NCBI GenBank assembly: GCA_022495005.1
Contig: JAGYXB010002028.1
Span: 1-64,000 of the forward strand
Direction of reading: 5' to 3'
DNA length: 64,000 nt
Origin: Rhyacophila brunnea
Lineage: Eukaryota; Arthropoda; Insecta; Trichoptera; Rhyacophilidae
Both the position numbers and the translations under genes were made by a program. Shown here piece after piece: positions 32,533 through 45,953 of the stretch (positions are counted from its first letter, which is position 1; each line of letters starts with the position of its first letter). The notes under the pieces were generated by a model. The model worked only from the letters and a program-made list of their open reading frames with translations. It did no database searches and was not told where the DNA came from.

Positions 32533-34163
32533 TAGCTTCACCAAGTTTTTGTTTTTTATTTGGTGCTGTCATGTTTTGTGGGTAGAAATGAAATTGTTTG
32601 TTAATGTATTAATTAGTTTGGTTTATTATTATAATTAAACAACGCTAATATTAGAAAGGGATAAGCGATCCGTAAGTGAGGGGGCGGTATCCGCATAACA
32701 ACCCTCGGCGCCGTTTGGACAATGGACAAACCAATACTGAATGATTGTTTTTTACCGTGGTTTCTTGAATGTTTTTGAAAAAATATCTCAGTTTCTAATA
32801 AAAATATATATTTTTTTTTTTAAATTTCGATGCGTAATAAAATAATATGAATTGGATTAAAAATTCATTTTCACCAAAAACGGAGCTTCACAAAATCAAT
32901 CCTAGGGTGACGATTGGCCTGCTCATGTCAACCTAAATTAGTATAGTATATTAGAAAAAAAAATTCTGTTAAAATTTGTTTTAAAGTAAATTAATAATAT
33001 CGACCTAAATAATTGTTCCCATTAGTGTACATTTTCAATTCCAGTTCAATTTCTATGAGAACGATCTTGTTGACAGTTTAAACGTTCTCTTTTGACTGAG
33101 ATATTTGTTTTCCTTTATACATTATTTGTTCGTTGTCCAAGTAATTACGTTTACAAAAATTCCTCGGTATTAACAGCTTTAAACTTAACTAAACACAATT
33201 AGAAGTGCTAACAGCGATTATAGGTATATGTTATATCATTGCAGACTCGAGTAGAAAGCCGATACATTCACAACGATTGGTCCTACTTTTTCCGCCCCTC
33301 CCGTTGTTGTCTATGGATGACCTGTCATTGCCTGTCAATATTCTATAGAGTGCTCATACTGACGCGTCTGTCGTGTTCACACAGATAATGGTTTGATTTG
33401 GGTAGATGAGTTACATGATAAATAATACACTAGCATTAACACCTTCATGTAATGCATATTTTTTGGAAATTGATATTACCACCGGTTTTTGTGTGAAGGA
33501 CTAGTCTGACTTTGACAGCTGATGAAATAACAGGAATGTATGTTATTTATAAATAACACTGATAGTTAATATATTTGAAATGAGAATTTTTTAAAATTCA
33601 ATTTGATACGAGAAAGGGCGAAACAATATGTCAAGCAATCTGGGATATGATTTTGACAGCTGAAAAGTGGACCACTCGTTGGTTGTGCAAAAAGTTATGC
33701 TCAGACTTTATTAATCTAAAGATGGCGGTGGTTATATGCATTCTTATTTCTTATTATTATTACTTAGATACTGACTGACTATTACCACTTCGGAAAGTTG
33801 TTGAAACCACCATTTATTACAAAATAATGCTAATTCGCCTTATTCGTGCGACTTTTCCTCTTCGGAAATTGGAAAACACCTGTGTCTATAATCTGTATGT
33901 TTTAAATAGCTCTGACCAATAACAGCCGTCGTACTAACCCCGTAAAAATTTTACTTATATCTAAAAAAAAAGTTACACTGTGTTTTAAAAAAAAAATTTA
34001 CAAAAAGGACTGATCTGATGAAACAATTATTTTTTTAAATTATTCAAGTTTTAAATACCCTTTGCTCGTTTCACATTAATGAACAAGTCGTTTAATTGTA
34101 TAGAATAATACGACCTACAATGATAGATATTGTTTTCATGTATTGTGTGATGTGCCAGCCTTA
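32533..34163. other. AT-rich DNA without recognised feature
   Basis: A few GC-richer patches (near 32680-32720 and 33280-33380) have no reading frame, RNA or repeat match that I can support. Confidence 0.5.
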
Positions 34164-34314
34164 AAGTGCGGCCACACCGAAAACAAGTCGCGCGACAACT
34201 TGTTAAATTTTACGATAAGCATGATAATTATCGTAAAATTTCTTAAGCAATTATGATAATTATCGTAAAATTTAACGAGTTGTCGCGCGACTTGTTGCCG
34301 GTGTGGCCTCACTT
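34164..34314. mobile_element. 151 bp foldback MITE with TTA target duplication
   Basis: The left arm aagtgcggccacaccg, acaagtcgcgcgacaactt and aaattttacgataa is mirrored at the right end. Arms of about 55 bases leave a small centre with a further hairpin of gataattatcgtaaaattt type. TTA flanks both sides (34161-34163, 34315-34317), as for PIF/Harbinger-type MITEs. Confidence 0.8.
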
Positions 34315-34349
34315 TTAGGTAGACAACATAATGTAGCAAGTGTCACTGA

Positions 34350-34863
34350 CAGTGACGTCCTTAGGCAAAATGTCGCCCCTAGGCAGTACTAAAATGCCGC
34401 CAATTTTTTTTATACTTACAGTACTTTTATCATCCTTTCATGACTCCAATATCTAAGAATTGTGTTGTATGAATACATTACTAACATGATAAGTATATAC
34501 GACTAAATCTTATTTAAATGCCATATCTGTTTCAATAGACAATGATTTCAGATAGGTACCTACATTTAAAAATACGCCTGACAACATCCAAAACTCGCGA
34601 GTAACTAGCAAACATATTTGGTTAAATTTTAAATTATGTAAGTATGTACCTACCTACCCATACATAATTCAAATATTATTTGCACATCTGCACGTGTTAT
34701 TGCTGGTCACCAAGAACTTTTTAATGGAAAGATATTTCCGTTATTACTAAGTTAAGGTAGCTATTTCTATATATAAATAATGATTCTCCTCGATTTGCCG
34801 CCCTTCGTGTAACTGCCGCCCCCAAGCAACGCTCAATCTGCCTACCTCTACGGGACGTCACTG
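34350..34863. mobile_element. hAT-type MITE, CAGTGACGTCC family, copy 2
   Basis: Ends CAGTGACGTCCTTAGG and GGGACGTCACTG are inverted. A perfect 8-base TSD, gtcactga, lies at 34342-34349 and 34864-34871. Same family as 2298-2867. Confidence 0.85.
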
Positions 34864-35138
34864 GTCACTGACTTCCACATTTACTCCGTCGGCGGAATAC
34901 AACACTTTTCCATGTACATTCTCCAGGTATATTCCTCACTGAGTATAGCGATAAACACCTGACATGCACTAAGGGTTTTCACCTACGACTTATTGCGACC
35001 TTGTCGCATCCAACCGTGGTTATCGAATGGGCGTACTTTAATGGTCATAATTATCAGGATCGTTAGTGTCCGCTTGTCTTGGCTTTTATACATGCCGAAT
35101 TAGAATATTAAAACAAACATTGTACCTATACTCTAGAT

Positions 35139-35736
35139 CAGTGGTTCTCATGTACGGCCACCAGCGCTTTAAAGAATAATATTTCAAAAATTTATTTATA
35201 AAATTATAAAAATGGTTGAATACACATGACTTGTCTTAAATTACTTTCCACGCTCAAATGATCCATAATGTGTTTTTGTGGTGAGATCATGTGTGAAATA
35301 GTCCGTTTCTGATAATAAAGTCAATTCAAAGAATTGGCAACAGTTATTGCTTTATTAATAATGTCGATTTTTCCTACTACTGTATACTGTGAAAGTCGTT
35401 AATCATTAATCATGTAATGCAATTCATAAAAAAAACATATATAGAAGCCAGTTGATAAGTGTATACTTAGAAACAGTCATGCGGCTTGCATTGGAAAATA
35501 AGGAGTATTGAGGAATTTCCATTTGCATTATTTTTAAATAAATTGATAAGTATGTATTAAAATTTTCAAATGTCTTTTATTAAATGGACTTGTCTATAAA
35601 TAAATTGATCCATTTTTACAGTAAATAAAATTAAGCTTTAATTTTTTCAATCACAACAAAAGTGAACTTTGGTGCGGCCACCAGACGTTTCCATAGAACT
35701 GTCAATGTCAATTATGCGGCCACGTGAGAACTACTG
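35139..35736. mobile_element. hAT-type MITE, CAGTGGTTCTCA ends
   Basis: Left CAGTGGTTCTCATGTACGGC and right GCCACGTGAGAACTACTG are inverted, with one or two changes. Flanks ctctagat (35131-35138) and ccctagct (35737-35744) match at 6 of 8 bases. No gene inside, 598 bp. Confidence 0.75.
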
Positions 35737-35744
35737 CCCTAGCT

Positions 35745-36930
35745 AGTTGTACAAATTTATGAGTGCCACAGGTCTGCCAGTAGCCACAGAATTTGCTTGT
35801 CGTAGAATACCGAGAGAAGTCGGACCAGTCTGTTGAGGTCCTGACAAAGAAAAAAAGGCGTAATATTCTACTTATCAAAATAATTTCTGTTTCCGTTTCT
35901 GGGGGCGGTGTGCGCGCCTGATTTGAATTCATGATATTATGACATTTTAATGCCACCAATTGAGTTACTGATATCAATAGCGGTTTATGTTTAAAAAAAT
36001 ATAACTTTGGAAAAATGAAGGTTAAAGTTTAAACGTTAAATTAATATTTTTAAACAGATTCCAAATACAGTTGAATCGAAAAGTTATTTGTAAAACATAA
36101 ACATTGTTTATTTACGTCAGTTAAGGTTCTCTGTTGTACCGAATGTCATTTCAAACGACCATGGGCCATCAACACCTTCCCTTTATCGAAGTTGTCTATA
36201 AGTACGGATTTCTTTTGGCAACAATAACATTACCATAATAGGTATTGTTTGTACTGCACACGGCTGGCATTTTGCGAAAACGAGCCCTGTTTCAATTTGT
36301 TATGCTTTACCGATTCGTTGATAACTGTAACTGCGCCGGGGGAAACATGATTTATCAGGGGAGTGCGAAAAGAGTACACATGTTTTTTTCTTCATATATA
36401 AATAATTTTAACGATGTTATGTCATTATAAGTTAAGCGATCTTTGCCATTTCATTGTCTGTTGTTCACGAGATATCTCCAAATGTTGAGTGGTTGAACTG
36501 CGCTGCAATCTTCGAACAGGCCGTAGATCTTAGAAATATAACTTCTCCTCAAAAAATCCACAACATTACGGCGAAGAAATTATCTTCCAAAAATGTTTAA
36601 ATGTCATTTTCAAGAATTATTATCCGGGTATCTGATGCATGTAAAGCATATGATTTTTTTTTAAATTTTGCCTCCATGCTTTTAATGTCCTCCTTTCTCC
36701 TATGGGTTCTTAGTTTAAAGTCGTGTAAATTCATGTGAAAGCATATTTTTGACTGCATGGCGACCTCTGTGACATAGGTAATTGGTCTTAAGACATTTTC
36801 AGTTATAAAAAATTAATGCTTCACATCCAAACGCAAGGTTTCGCCATACGCCCATTAAGACCGGATATGGTGAGGGGTGGTGTGGTTTGATGTGGCCATT
36901 AACCTCGAGTCTAGGACGATTCTGAAACTG
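35745..36930. other. Unannotated DNA
   Basis: No repeat, RNA or coding feature recognised. Short frames here have no recognisable domain. Confidence 0.5.
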
Positions 36931-36935
36931 ATTCC

Positions 36936-37327
36936 GACAACTGGGCGCAATCACGCAATCGAATGAAATTCGAAAATAAATGGACGTTCGTGATTTATTA
37001 GTAGGTACTTAAAAATATATATTTAATGTTATTATTTACATTTAAATTATTAGATTATTATTTAATAGTTGGTAAGAATTTAAATATGCACACGTACCTA
37101 AATAATGATACTTAACGAGAAGAGAGTTGTTTTATTTTTATATAAAGCCTCAAGCATGATAATTCTCAACTCGCAATAAAAAAATTAAGAGCAAAATAAA
37201 TAAGTAGTAGATAAAAACTGATGAAAATTCACCGTTTACTTTCTGTATAATTTCGTGACAAATATATATTTATTTAATTCGACATTGCGGCGCCCAATAA
37301 TTGTCCTGGCGCCCAGTTGTCCCATTC
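36936..37327. mobile_element. Probable TIR element, GACAACTGGGCGC ends
   Basis: Left ccgacaactgggcgcaatca and right ggcgcccagttgtcccatt are inverted. A second inner copy of the right motif (gcggcgcccaataattgtcc) lies just inside. About 390 bp, no gene. TSD not clear. Confidence 0.5.
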
Positions 37328-38040
37328 CCTTAACCTCAATGTGTTCTGCTTTACAAGTATTAATTTTTAGTTTGACAAGATATTAAGATCCTCACTATTA
37401 GTAATTACCATCGTCAGGAATTGAAAACATTTAACTTTGTATTTTTAATTCTTTATCCCTGTAATAAACTCTATTACAAGATACCTTTACACTCTACGAA
37501 ATACAATGTAAACTCTAAATGTAACTATCGTGTGGGCGGTGAAAGAGTGTCTATTTATTATACAAAAACGTTATCTTACTGTAGTCGAATAAACTATTAT
37601 ATTAATTGGAAGGTACATGGGTAATATTTATATAACATAAAAAATGCCCCTCCACGAGCCGGCATTGAATTATTTTGGTACCTATGTGTTCACAATAAAA
37701 TTATTTGTCCCTGCGCGGCAACCGAAGTCCCCTTGTGTAAAACCAATGCTTGATAGGGGACAATATCACAACCCTGGGGACTCATCTACCTTTGACTCTC
37801 ACTTCGCTCTCTTTTAAATATTACAAGCAAATGAGTTAAAGTAATCGTTTGACTTTAAATATAAACATTAGATTTGAGTTCCCATTCGGAAATATATTAC
37901 ATGTGCTGATAATATTATTTTGAATTGTCATGCTTAAGTTTATCTTCATGTGATCAATAACCTTTCTTTCAATTAATAAATAAACATTCAGATTCCCCAC
38001 AAGTTCTGTATAACATTAAATTTAATTGTAGGTACACAGA
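37328..38040. other. Unannotated DNA
   Basis: Nothing supported. Confidence 0.5.
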
Positions 38041-38047
38041 GTCAATA

Positions 38048-38145
38048 TTCTTTGTTTTGCCCGTCGATAATCAGAGGGAAATCTGGATCAGAACAGGTGC
38101 TATTATACAAAACTTTGGTTTTCTTCACGTTGATTTTCAAACGAA
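38048..38145 (-). mobile_element. RTE1 LINE fragment
   Basis: Minus-strand match to the RTE at 26210 over the segment encoding LKINVKKTKVLYNSTCSDPD and PLI.DGQN. Only about 100 bases remain. Confidence 0.7.
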
Positions 38146-38768
38146 AAGAGGTACAGGTAATTAAAAATATATGTAGGTAATTATAACTTGTTTCTAATAC
38201 CCGTGATGGGTTAGTTGGTAGATCGGTCTCTTCTAAAGCTGTGGATACCGGTTCCAACACTGTAACTACTAACTAGTAATAGGTACTTGCATGTTGTCTT
38301 TTAACTGATTCAGCTAAATGACCTGATGTCTTGGACGAATGGTTAACAATCATTTCTAGTAAAAAATATATAATATATGTTGATTCAACCTTCACACGCA
38401 GAGAAACACATGTCCCGATTGGGATTAAGAATAGTAATTTAAAATTAATTTAATGTTCAAATAGCAGAATTAAATACATTTTCTGCGAAGATTAGGTAGG
38501 TACTTTGTACTTCACCAGCTACTTTGTTTCAGTGACTTGCCTTTTTTCTTCTAAATGAGAGCATGACATCCAAAAGTAAACTAGATTGATATCAATCAAC
38601 TCGTGACATAAATAGCCCCTGCGTTGTTAGACCGCCTATATTAAAAATTCCATCGAGTTATCCTGGAGCAGAGGCCAGGAACCTTTTCATTCGACGAGAA
38701 TTATTTGTATATTCAAATTCAATTTCAAATTCAAATTTATTTATTTTACATATAATAAACATAACAAA

Positions 38769-39024
38769 TTACCTTACTTTGAAAAGGTTCTAACTGACAT
38801 TTTGGCCTAAAATGACTTTTTGGTGTGAAAAGGTTCCATTAGCCATATTCTATCATATACGTTCATTTCAGACTCATCTATTGTCAAATATGGGAATTAG
38901 CAGTATGCCGGAGATCTATCTACAATATGTCTTTTTATATGCAAAATATGACCATTCCAAATTTCAAACGCTTATAGCTGAAAACATGGTCAAGTGCAAT
39001 TAGAACCTTTTAAAAGTAAGGTAA
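38769..39024. mobile_element. 256 bp TIR element, TTACCTTAC ends
   Basis: TTACCTTACTTTGAAAAGGT at the left is mirrored by ACCTTTTAAAAGTAAGGTAA at the right, with arms of about 25 bases. The interior has no believable gene. TSD not seen. Confidence 0.7.
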
Positions 39025-39095
39025 CGAAATAATAAATTCAACTCGTTCACGACATTGCAATATAAAGTAAGTGTTATTGTAATTTTCAAATCTTT

Positions 39096-39344
39096 GGTAA
39101 GATGTCAAAACATGATGTCCGTTTTTATGGCAAATATAGTTATGTATACCTTCAAACTCGTTTAAATGAGATCTACAATATAATAATTATCATAATATGG
39201 TATTAATTATAGGTCTTATAAGTTGGGAGAAATAAGTTGAATCAATATGTGATTTGTTCATTGTTTGAATATTTTTCGAAGTTTAAAATTGCTCTTCTGA
39301 ACAATTTATAAAACGGACATATTATCATGTTTTGACATTTTACC
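39096..39344. mobile_element. 249 bp TIR element, GGTAAGATGTC ends
   Basis: GGTAAGATGTCAAAACATGA at the left is mirrored by TCATGTTTTGACATTTTACC at the right. It lies only about 70 bases from the TIR element at 38769 but has different ends. Confidence 0.7.
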
Positions 39345-39394
39345 ACAGAAATACAGATACAAGGTAATTTGAGCAAATATTGCAATAATAAAAT

Positions 39395-39935
39395 AAGAAA
39401 AATAAAAGTACGTGGAAGCACACAGAGTAAACTAGGTTGATAGGCCCTATGTTAAAAACTTATAAAACAACGTCCACCTAAATTAACCCTCACGTAAGTG
39501 GAATATATCAATATCCGAAGCAATTTGATTAAACATAGTTATTGCCCTCCAAATTGGTATTACAAATGGCAGGTTAGTTCTGCATATTGGGAAAACAAAC
39601 AAAGGATGCCCCCGATTACTAAGATAATTATTATCATAGATATACAAGCCAATACCACCAAGAATAGCAGAGTTTCCATTTACGCCGTGTATAAGTCGGA
39701 AAAAATATGTAGCTAAATAAAGATCCCTTCTAAGCTTTAAGATACAGTATGTAAGTATGCCTAAAGCGCCGGCTAGAAGCTCATGCTTTACGACAAGCTT
39801 ACCTGCGCAAACCGGTTTGTATCGGGAAGCCCGTGTGTATGGACGGGAAAACTGAATCTCGTGCAAACCGAAAAACGCTGTAAAAGTGATACCGCGCAGG
39901 CAAATCGCTGCGCATAAGAGAAAGTCAGCGGATTG
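39395..39935 (-). mobile_element. Non-LTR LINE 3' end, minus strand
   Basis: The minus-strand frame 39483-39941 contains ICRTNLPFVIPIWRAITMFN then QIASDIDIFHLREG, the same C-terminal reverse transcriptase tail as at 10535 and 11340, followed by the shared 3' region down to about 39395. The frame's first part is probably not original coding. 5'-truncated and inactive. Confidence 0.6.
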
Positions 39936-40394
39936 AGCCACGGATAATATCCATATGTATACCTACTAATAATTCATTAAATATTTGTTTCATTTACGTA
40001 ATGCCAAATCTGTACATGTTTGTTCATAACAATATTAATAATGTTATTATTATAATTGTAATATTGTCAGTCGATAAAGATTTTATTGGTAAATTGGGAG
40101 AAATAAGAAAATATATTAAGATTGGTAAGTTTTCACAATACCGAAGACATTCTTCATTAAAAAAAGATCTTTTCAACTCTTAAAACTAAGTATTCTCTAT
40201 AAGTTTAGTTCTAAGGTTAGTGATACAATATTTTGCATACCTACCAGGTCTTAGATAATGCATAGATAAATACGTTTCAACTATCCACTTGACTAATATT
40301 TACATGGAGTATTTTAAATGACTTATTAATTCATGGATATGACGATAGCAAGACAAAATATAGTAAAATAAACGAAAAATAATTAGAAAATAAT

Positions 40395-40580
40395 TAGAAA
40401 ACAAGATCACCAAACCGAAACAGATAAAAAAAACCGAGGCCGATACCAGCGAAGCATCAATCCACACGCAACAGCATCCGGTTCCGCCTGGTGTATGGCT
40501 GGTCCTACTGCTCCAAGTAAGGTATACAATATTATGTAACATGACTCCACGATGTGCTCAGTGGTCTGAATCTCACCATA
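40395..40580 (-). pseudogene. LINE C-terminal zinc-finger remnant
   Basis: Minus-strand reading gives CEYGEIQTTEHIVESCY, a C..G...T.EHI...C pattern found in the C-terminal zinc-binding tail of non-LTR retrotransposons. The rest has decayed. The call rests mainly on this motif. Confidence 0.4.
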
Positions 40581-43440
40581 CTCACAAAATGGGGACTATT
40601 CAGATATAAGCACATCTGGAATGGTCACATCGGCTTCGCTTGCTTGTTAGACAAAGTTAAGGCGTATGGGTTTATTCGCAAGAATCAAATTTGACGTAAG
40701 CGCCATGAAAAATAACAATGCTCGAAGCGTAAAAAAACAAAAATCGCGGCTTCTCGTGTAGTAGATACGAAATCAGAGGTTTTAAAAGTGTTGAATTAAT
40801 AATATTTTTTTCCTAACAAATTTTATAAACATTTTTGTAGTCGGTAGAATAAATTATAAGAATAAAAATAGTAGACCTCTAAATAAGAACCTCATATTAT
40901 TGATATGCTGAATTTGTGAAGTGACACCTTTTCTTGAACCTATCATATTTAGGTTCAAATTCAGTGCAAATATTTTTCAAAAAAAAATCTAATACTAAAA
41001 AACACGAAAGTGTAAACAAATATAATTTTATTCATTTTCATAAGCTAACATTACAAATTATAAGTTTAAAACATTCACAAGATGGCATGAAAGATTTCTG
41101 TTATTATTGCGTTTTTATTAAATTATAAAAAAATGACTCATAAAAGAAAGCAATTCAATGAATATTTGTCGAGTAACGTTTTTTTTTTTTAAATTTAGTA
41201 CACAGCAATTATGATTTAAGAAACAATTATTATAATAGCATGTATTTGACGGCAGTACGTTTTGGTCGCCGCGGAGGATTTCGGAACATTAGTGTATAGA
41301 AAATTAATAATTGGTTCCTTAATTAGTGTATTGGTTTAACGGTATGCAATGTATTAGAATAACTATTATAAATTGTTTTTTTTATAATTTTATTTTCTTT
41401 TCTATTGATAGCTATTAATTGATAATTGATATTATTATTTGTTAACTTGATAATTATTATATTGAGGGTTTCTTATATCCATCGACCGTGTTAGTCTGAT
41501 CAACGAGTTCAGGCAATACACAATTCATATAAATCTTGTCACTTGTGATGTGAAGAGTAATATTGTTTTTATTATTCAATGAAATAGGTTCTTACCTCAA
41601 TATATGTTTTACTTGAGTTAAATAATTACTAATAAATGCCTAAGGTGATTCCATTCAATTCAACTCGGCATTAAATATATTAAATTCTAAAAGTTTTGTA
41701 CTATTTCATTTGAGTCGTTTTATGCGATCCTGGTTTCGCCTTTCGACATCGTCAGGATGCGCACTCCTCAAATATACACTGACAACGAAATCAGCTAATT
41801 CTCACTTAACAATAAATTAATACAATAAAGTAAGGTAAAAACTTTATCACCTACCTATTAAGTCAAAGTGCACAATGAAAAATTTAACAAACAATTAATT
41901 ATGAATAGTTGAATTGTGGCAGTATGAAAAAAAAAGATTTTAGCACAAACCATCTGAAAAATACATACATCATAAAACATATACGTGATTTTGTGCCCCA
42001 AAACACTTATTTTATTATTATTTTGACGATTAGGAAAATTATGACACATGTTTCAGTGGCCATTACTATGACAGCATTCGAAAACGTATTTTATTTTAAA
42101 TTTTCAACAAATTTACTATTTGTGACATAAACCACTTAAGATCGATAATAAATAGACCTTGAAAAATAATATTATTTTGTTTCTATTGATAATGCCAATA
42201 AACATACTCCTGGATACGTCCCTTTGAAAATAACAAAACATGGCGACCCAGGTACATAAAAACTGTATTAAGCCCAACCAAGTAGGTATTTATCAAAATA
42301 ATTAAAGTCCACCTATATTTTATCTAAACTGCTCAAGTCCAAAATATTTTTTTTTATAAATGTTGCACCGAACGAATACCTTTAGGACTTCTTTGTAAAA
42401 ATCGTGGTTATAAGATTCAATTATCTTACAATATCTCACATGCTGCAACCATTTGTATTACAAGATAATAAATAATATAATATAACTACATTTTTCTCAG
42501 TTTGACATTCACTGGTATTTTATGATGTTTGATTTGTCAACACAAATTATAACACCTGGTCTACGTTATGTGGTCTTGCCAATTTGATTGTTACTGCAAT
42601 GCGAGTAAAGGTCATTTTTCTATGAGTTAAAATACTGTTCGCGACGGATAAAATTTTGGAAAAAAAAGACGTCCTCACCCGTTGAAATTCACAAGCCTAC
42701 TAAGGTTAGAAATGAGAAATTAGAAAAACTATATAGATTAATCGATCAAATGGTCTCTTTTTGTTAATTTTGCAAAATAATTATATATCTAAATTGTCTG
42801 AAAATAGGATAAATACATGAAAACGTACGACGTGTTTTGGTAATATAGCGTCACTAATTGTACCGAATTTATAGGGTTTTATTTATTTTTTCATTGTTAA
42901 TTATTATTTATAGTATTACGGAAATGTTATATTATAATAAAAAAATATTTTTATTGTGCAGTATATATTATTTTGTGAGAAAAAATCATTCAAAATTGGC
43001 TGATGTATACTCAAACTAAAATGGCTTTAAAATCTTTATTTTTCTGAAATTAAAAAAGTACGTGAGTTAATCAATGAAATGTATTGTTTTACCCATTTCT
43101 TTCATACAATATATACCTGCAAAACTATTATTAAGTTCAAAAATTCACTGTGGCGTGACAGTCGTTTTGGCCAATTTCGAAAACAGGACCGACTATTTGT
43201 CATTTATTTTAAAAATTAAAGCGAATCAGAAAATTTTAATGACACAAAAAGTGTTATTTGAATATTATTTATTAGATTTTCAATTAATAAAGTGTTTATT
43301 ATGTGTCAATTCGTGTTAAACGTCCTTGCCATTTCCACGATTCTGAGAAGACAGGAAAAAACGGGTCCAATGGCCTTAAGAGATTATAATAAACTCAAAG
43401 GATAAAAATATTTAGACAGTGATCATTGTGAAAGTTATTT
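40581..43440. other. Long AT-rich stretch without recognised feature
   Basis: Almost 2.9 kb of AT-rich DNA. Short frames are present but none has a recognisable domain and no repeat partner was seen. Confidence 0.5.
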
Positions 43441-43446
43441 TTATTA

Positions 43447-43627
43447 ATTCTACTTTAATTGAGTCATTTACGTTGACAGCTGTTTCGGACTATAAACACA
43501 TCCTCGAAATGGTCGACTATAATAATTAAAGTTGAATATTCGGGCTATATTTAGTAGGTACATAATATATTATGGCTTTATAGCTCGAAATAGCTGCCAA
43601 CGTAAATGAATGAAATTAAAGTAGAAT
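43447..43627. mobile_element. 181 bp foldback MITE
   Basis: Left taattctactttaattgagt then catttacgttgacagctgtt is mirrored at the right by gctgccaacgtaaatg and aaattaaagtagaatta. Arms of about 50 bases. No gene. Confidence 0.7.
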
Positions 43628-44749
43628 TAAAAAAAATGTTTCAAAACAAATTATAGAATTCTACAACGTAAACGCCAGTTAATTTAATTAATGGATTATT
43701 CTCAGTTTATTTTAAATATTAGAAAATAAGTTATATTCATACAATTATTGGTTACGGTTACAGGTTCGAAGTTCAAAAACATTATAGCGGTAAATTTATA
43801 GGAGATGATAGCTTATAATGTTATAATTTTATTAGACATGTACAGGTGGAGTTTATATATAATATAAAATTCAAAATGTGTTTGATTTCCTTTCCCTACT
43901 TTGCCCCATCTGCAATTTACATATTATTATAAAAAATACTAAGCACAAATTACTTTTCCTGCTAATTCTAATTTTAAATTTTCACGACAGATCAACATAA
44001 ATTTATATATTTTAGATTCGATTTTAATTTGATGTTCTTTTATTTGACTTAGCTCTGAGAATCGTTTTAATTTTGACATATTGTTGTGTGTAAGTCTAGG
44101 TGCCGATATTTTAATATTGAAGTATTTAATTAATATTGTTTTGTTAAGTAAGATAAATGTATATCGATCATTTATATATATAGCCGGGTGCTTTAGATAG
44201 TAATAAATAAAATGTAAGAACATTATGAATGCTAAATATTTTGTGTTTTATAATAATATTAAATTTTATATATGTATCGCAAACAACCGACTATCCACAC
44301 CCTCGAGGGTATCTGCGTAGTGGAGAGACAATAATACTACTATAAGGGGTTGCCGTACTTCCCCTAATAATATATATCTCCCGTGCACTGATGCAGGCAA
44401 TATGTTTGTTATAATATATAATAATATAATTCATGAATGACAAGCTGAAGCTATGCACCCCGACGTGAACACAGTGGTAATTATTTCTGTGGTCAATTCT
44501 GGACCACGAATTTGATTTTTTTTTATAGAAGTTAATATATTTTACACAATGAAATTACCTTTATATATTATATATTTGTCTTTAATATTTATCTGTAGCG
44601 CATGAGAGAGAGAAAAATACGTATTCAACATAATATACTTAAATGCAAATTATAATTTTGAAAAATATAAAAATAAACGTATCGTTTATTTTAATCGGGT
44701 CGTGAAAGAAAACTATTGATACTCTCATAATGGTTTGACAGTATGTTAT
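43628..44749. other. AT-rich DNA without recognised feature
   Basis: Nothing supported apart from AT-rich simple sequence. Confidence 0.5.
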
Positions 44750-45556
44750 CAGTGGCGAGGGGTAGAGGTAACAGTGGTGAAGGGTGGAGGTATGCTGTTA
44801 AGATCTTACATAAATAGTGCACACTAAACTTTCTCAGTCAAACATATTTGTTTTTATTGAACTAAGACTACAATGTGTAAATAGTGTTTGTTAGTTTTTA
44901 AAATTCAATTAAACCCTGTCTAAGCCATAATACATAATAGTCAAAAAACATTCGTTTACCTATAAAATATCTAAAATTATGCTTAACTGTACATAATTTT
45001 AGATATTTTATAGATAGAAGAATATTTTTGATCGATTATGGTTTGATTTAGGCAGGGCTTAATGAATATTTAAAAAAAAAAACTATATGTATTCTTAATT
45101 CAACGAAAACAAATAAGTATGACTGTAAAAGTATGCAATTGTCGGATCGTTCATAGCATACCTAAACCATTACGATTTGGCTTAGGTAGGGTTTAATTGA
45201 ATTTTAAAAACTAACCAGCACCATCTGCAAATTTTTATTCTTAGTTCAATGTACAAAGTTGAGTGTGCACTCCCCACGGTGGCCGCGCGGCTTAACCGTT
45301 TGACTATAACCCCGTGGGTCCCAGGTTCGAATCCTGGGTCTGGCAAATACACATATTGTTTTTAAATTTTATGTGTGAGTCAGGGTATGTACTTAATAGG
45401 TTGAGCAAGTGGCTGACATCTATTTCTCGTAAAAAAACAAAATCTGTCAATACAAATCTCTAATCTGTGGAGGCCCATATGATCCTGTTAGGATCGGACA
45501 TGGTCGGAAAAAATATATCTCGAATCTTAACAGCCTACTCCCACGTCTCGCTACTG
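44750..45556. mobile_element. MITE M1, copy b, carrying a SINE-A
   Basis: Two M1-like left ends occur in tandem, CAGTGGCGAGGGGTAGAGG at 44750 and CAGTGGTGAAGGGTGGAGG at 44772. The right end is cgtctcgctactg. An internal palindrome (tataaaatatctaaaattat and its inverse, 44963-45015) marks the family centre. A SINE-A interrupts the right half at 45272-45520. Confidence 0.8.
45272..45520 (+). mobile_element. SINE-A, best-preserved copy
   Basis: Starts with a tRNA-like head: acggtggccgcgcggcttaa (A-box region) and gtcccaggttcgaatcctgg (B-box GGTTCGAATCC). A body shared with 28502 and 30792 follows (ttgagcaagtggctgac, tctatttctcgt) and ends cggacatggtcgga plus a short A-rich tail. About 249 bp. 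Such SINEs carry their own RNA polymerase III promoter and depend on a LINE for movement. Confidence 0.85.
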
Positions 45557-45700
45557 GGATGTAGGCTTTTAAAATTCGACATAAAGATTGCACGCTAAAC
45601 ACTTTCAGACATACTACATCGATCTAAGAATACAAATTACATATTGTGGTGCTGGTTAGTTTTTAAAACTCTATTAAACCCAGCTTAAACCAAATATTTT
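45557..45700. mobile_element. MITE M1 left-end fragment, directly after copy b
   Basis: Sequence tgtaggcttttaaaattcga, cataaagattgcacgctaaa continues to aactctattaaacccagctt, the left half of M1. It abuts the right end of copy b, so two M1 copies sit back to back. Confidence 0.65.
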
Positions 45701-45953
45701 CAGTGAATCGACATTTGCCACGCTTTGAAATATTCTTTGTTTTAAAATATAAAGCCAGATAAGTTTGTGTTCTGGTAGACATGGGGAGATATTTAATCAG
45801 GTCCCTAGACTTATATCTTATAAAATTTAAGTTTATGTATGTATGGCCGTGTAAAACCATGTCTGCAATGTTCCTGTATTAATATAACAGCTGTAGCTAC
45901 ATGAATTTAACTTTTAACTTGGCGTTGATGGAAATCAGTAAGGTAGTAGGTAG

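Noticed and set aside
39483..39941. 152-codon frame as an intact gene
   Set aside because: Only the C-terminal third matches a LINE tail; the N-terminal part is read-through of flanking DNA.
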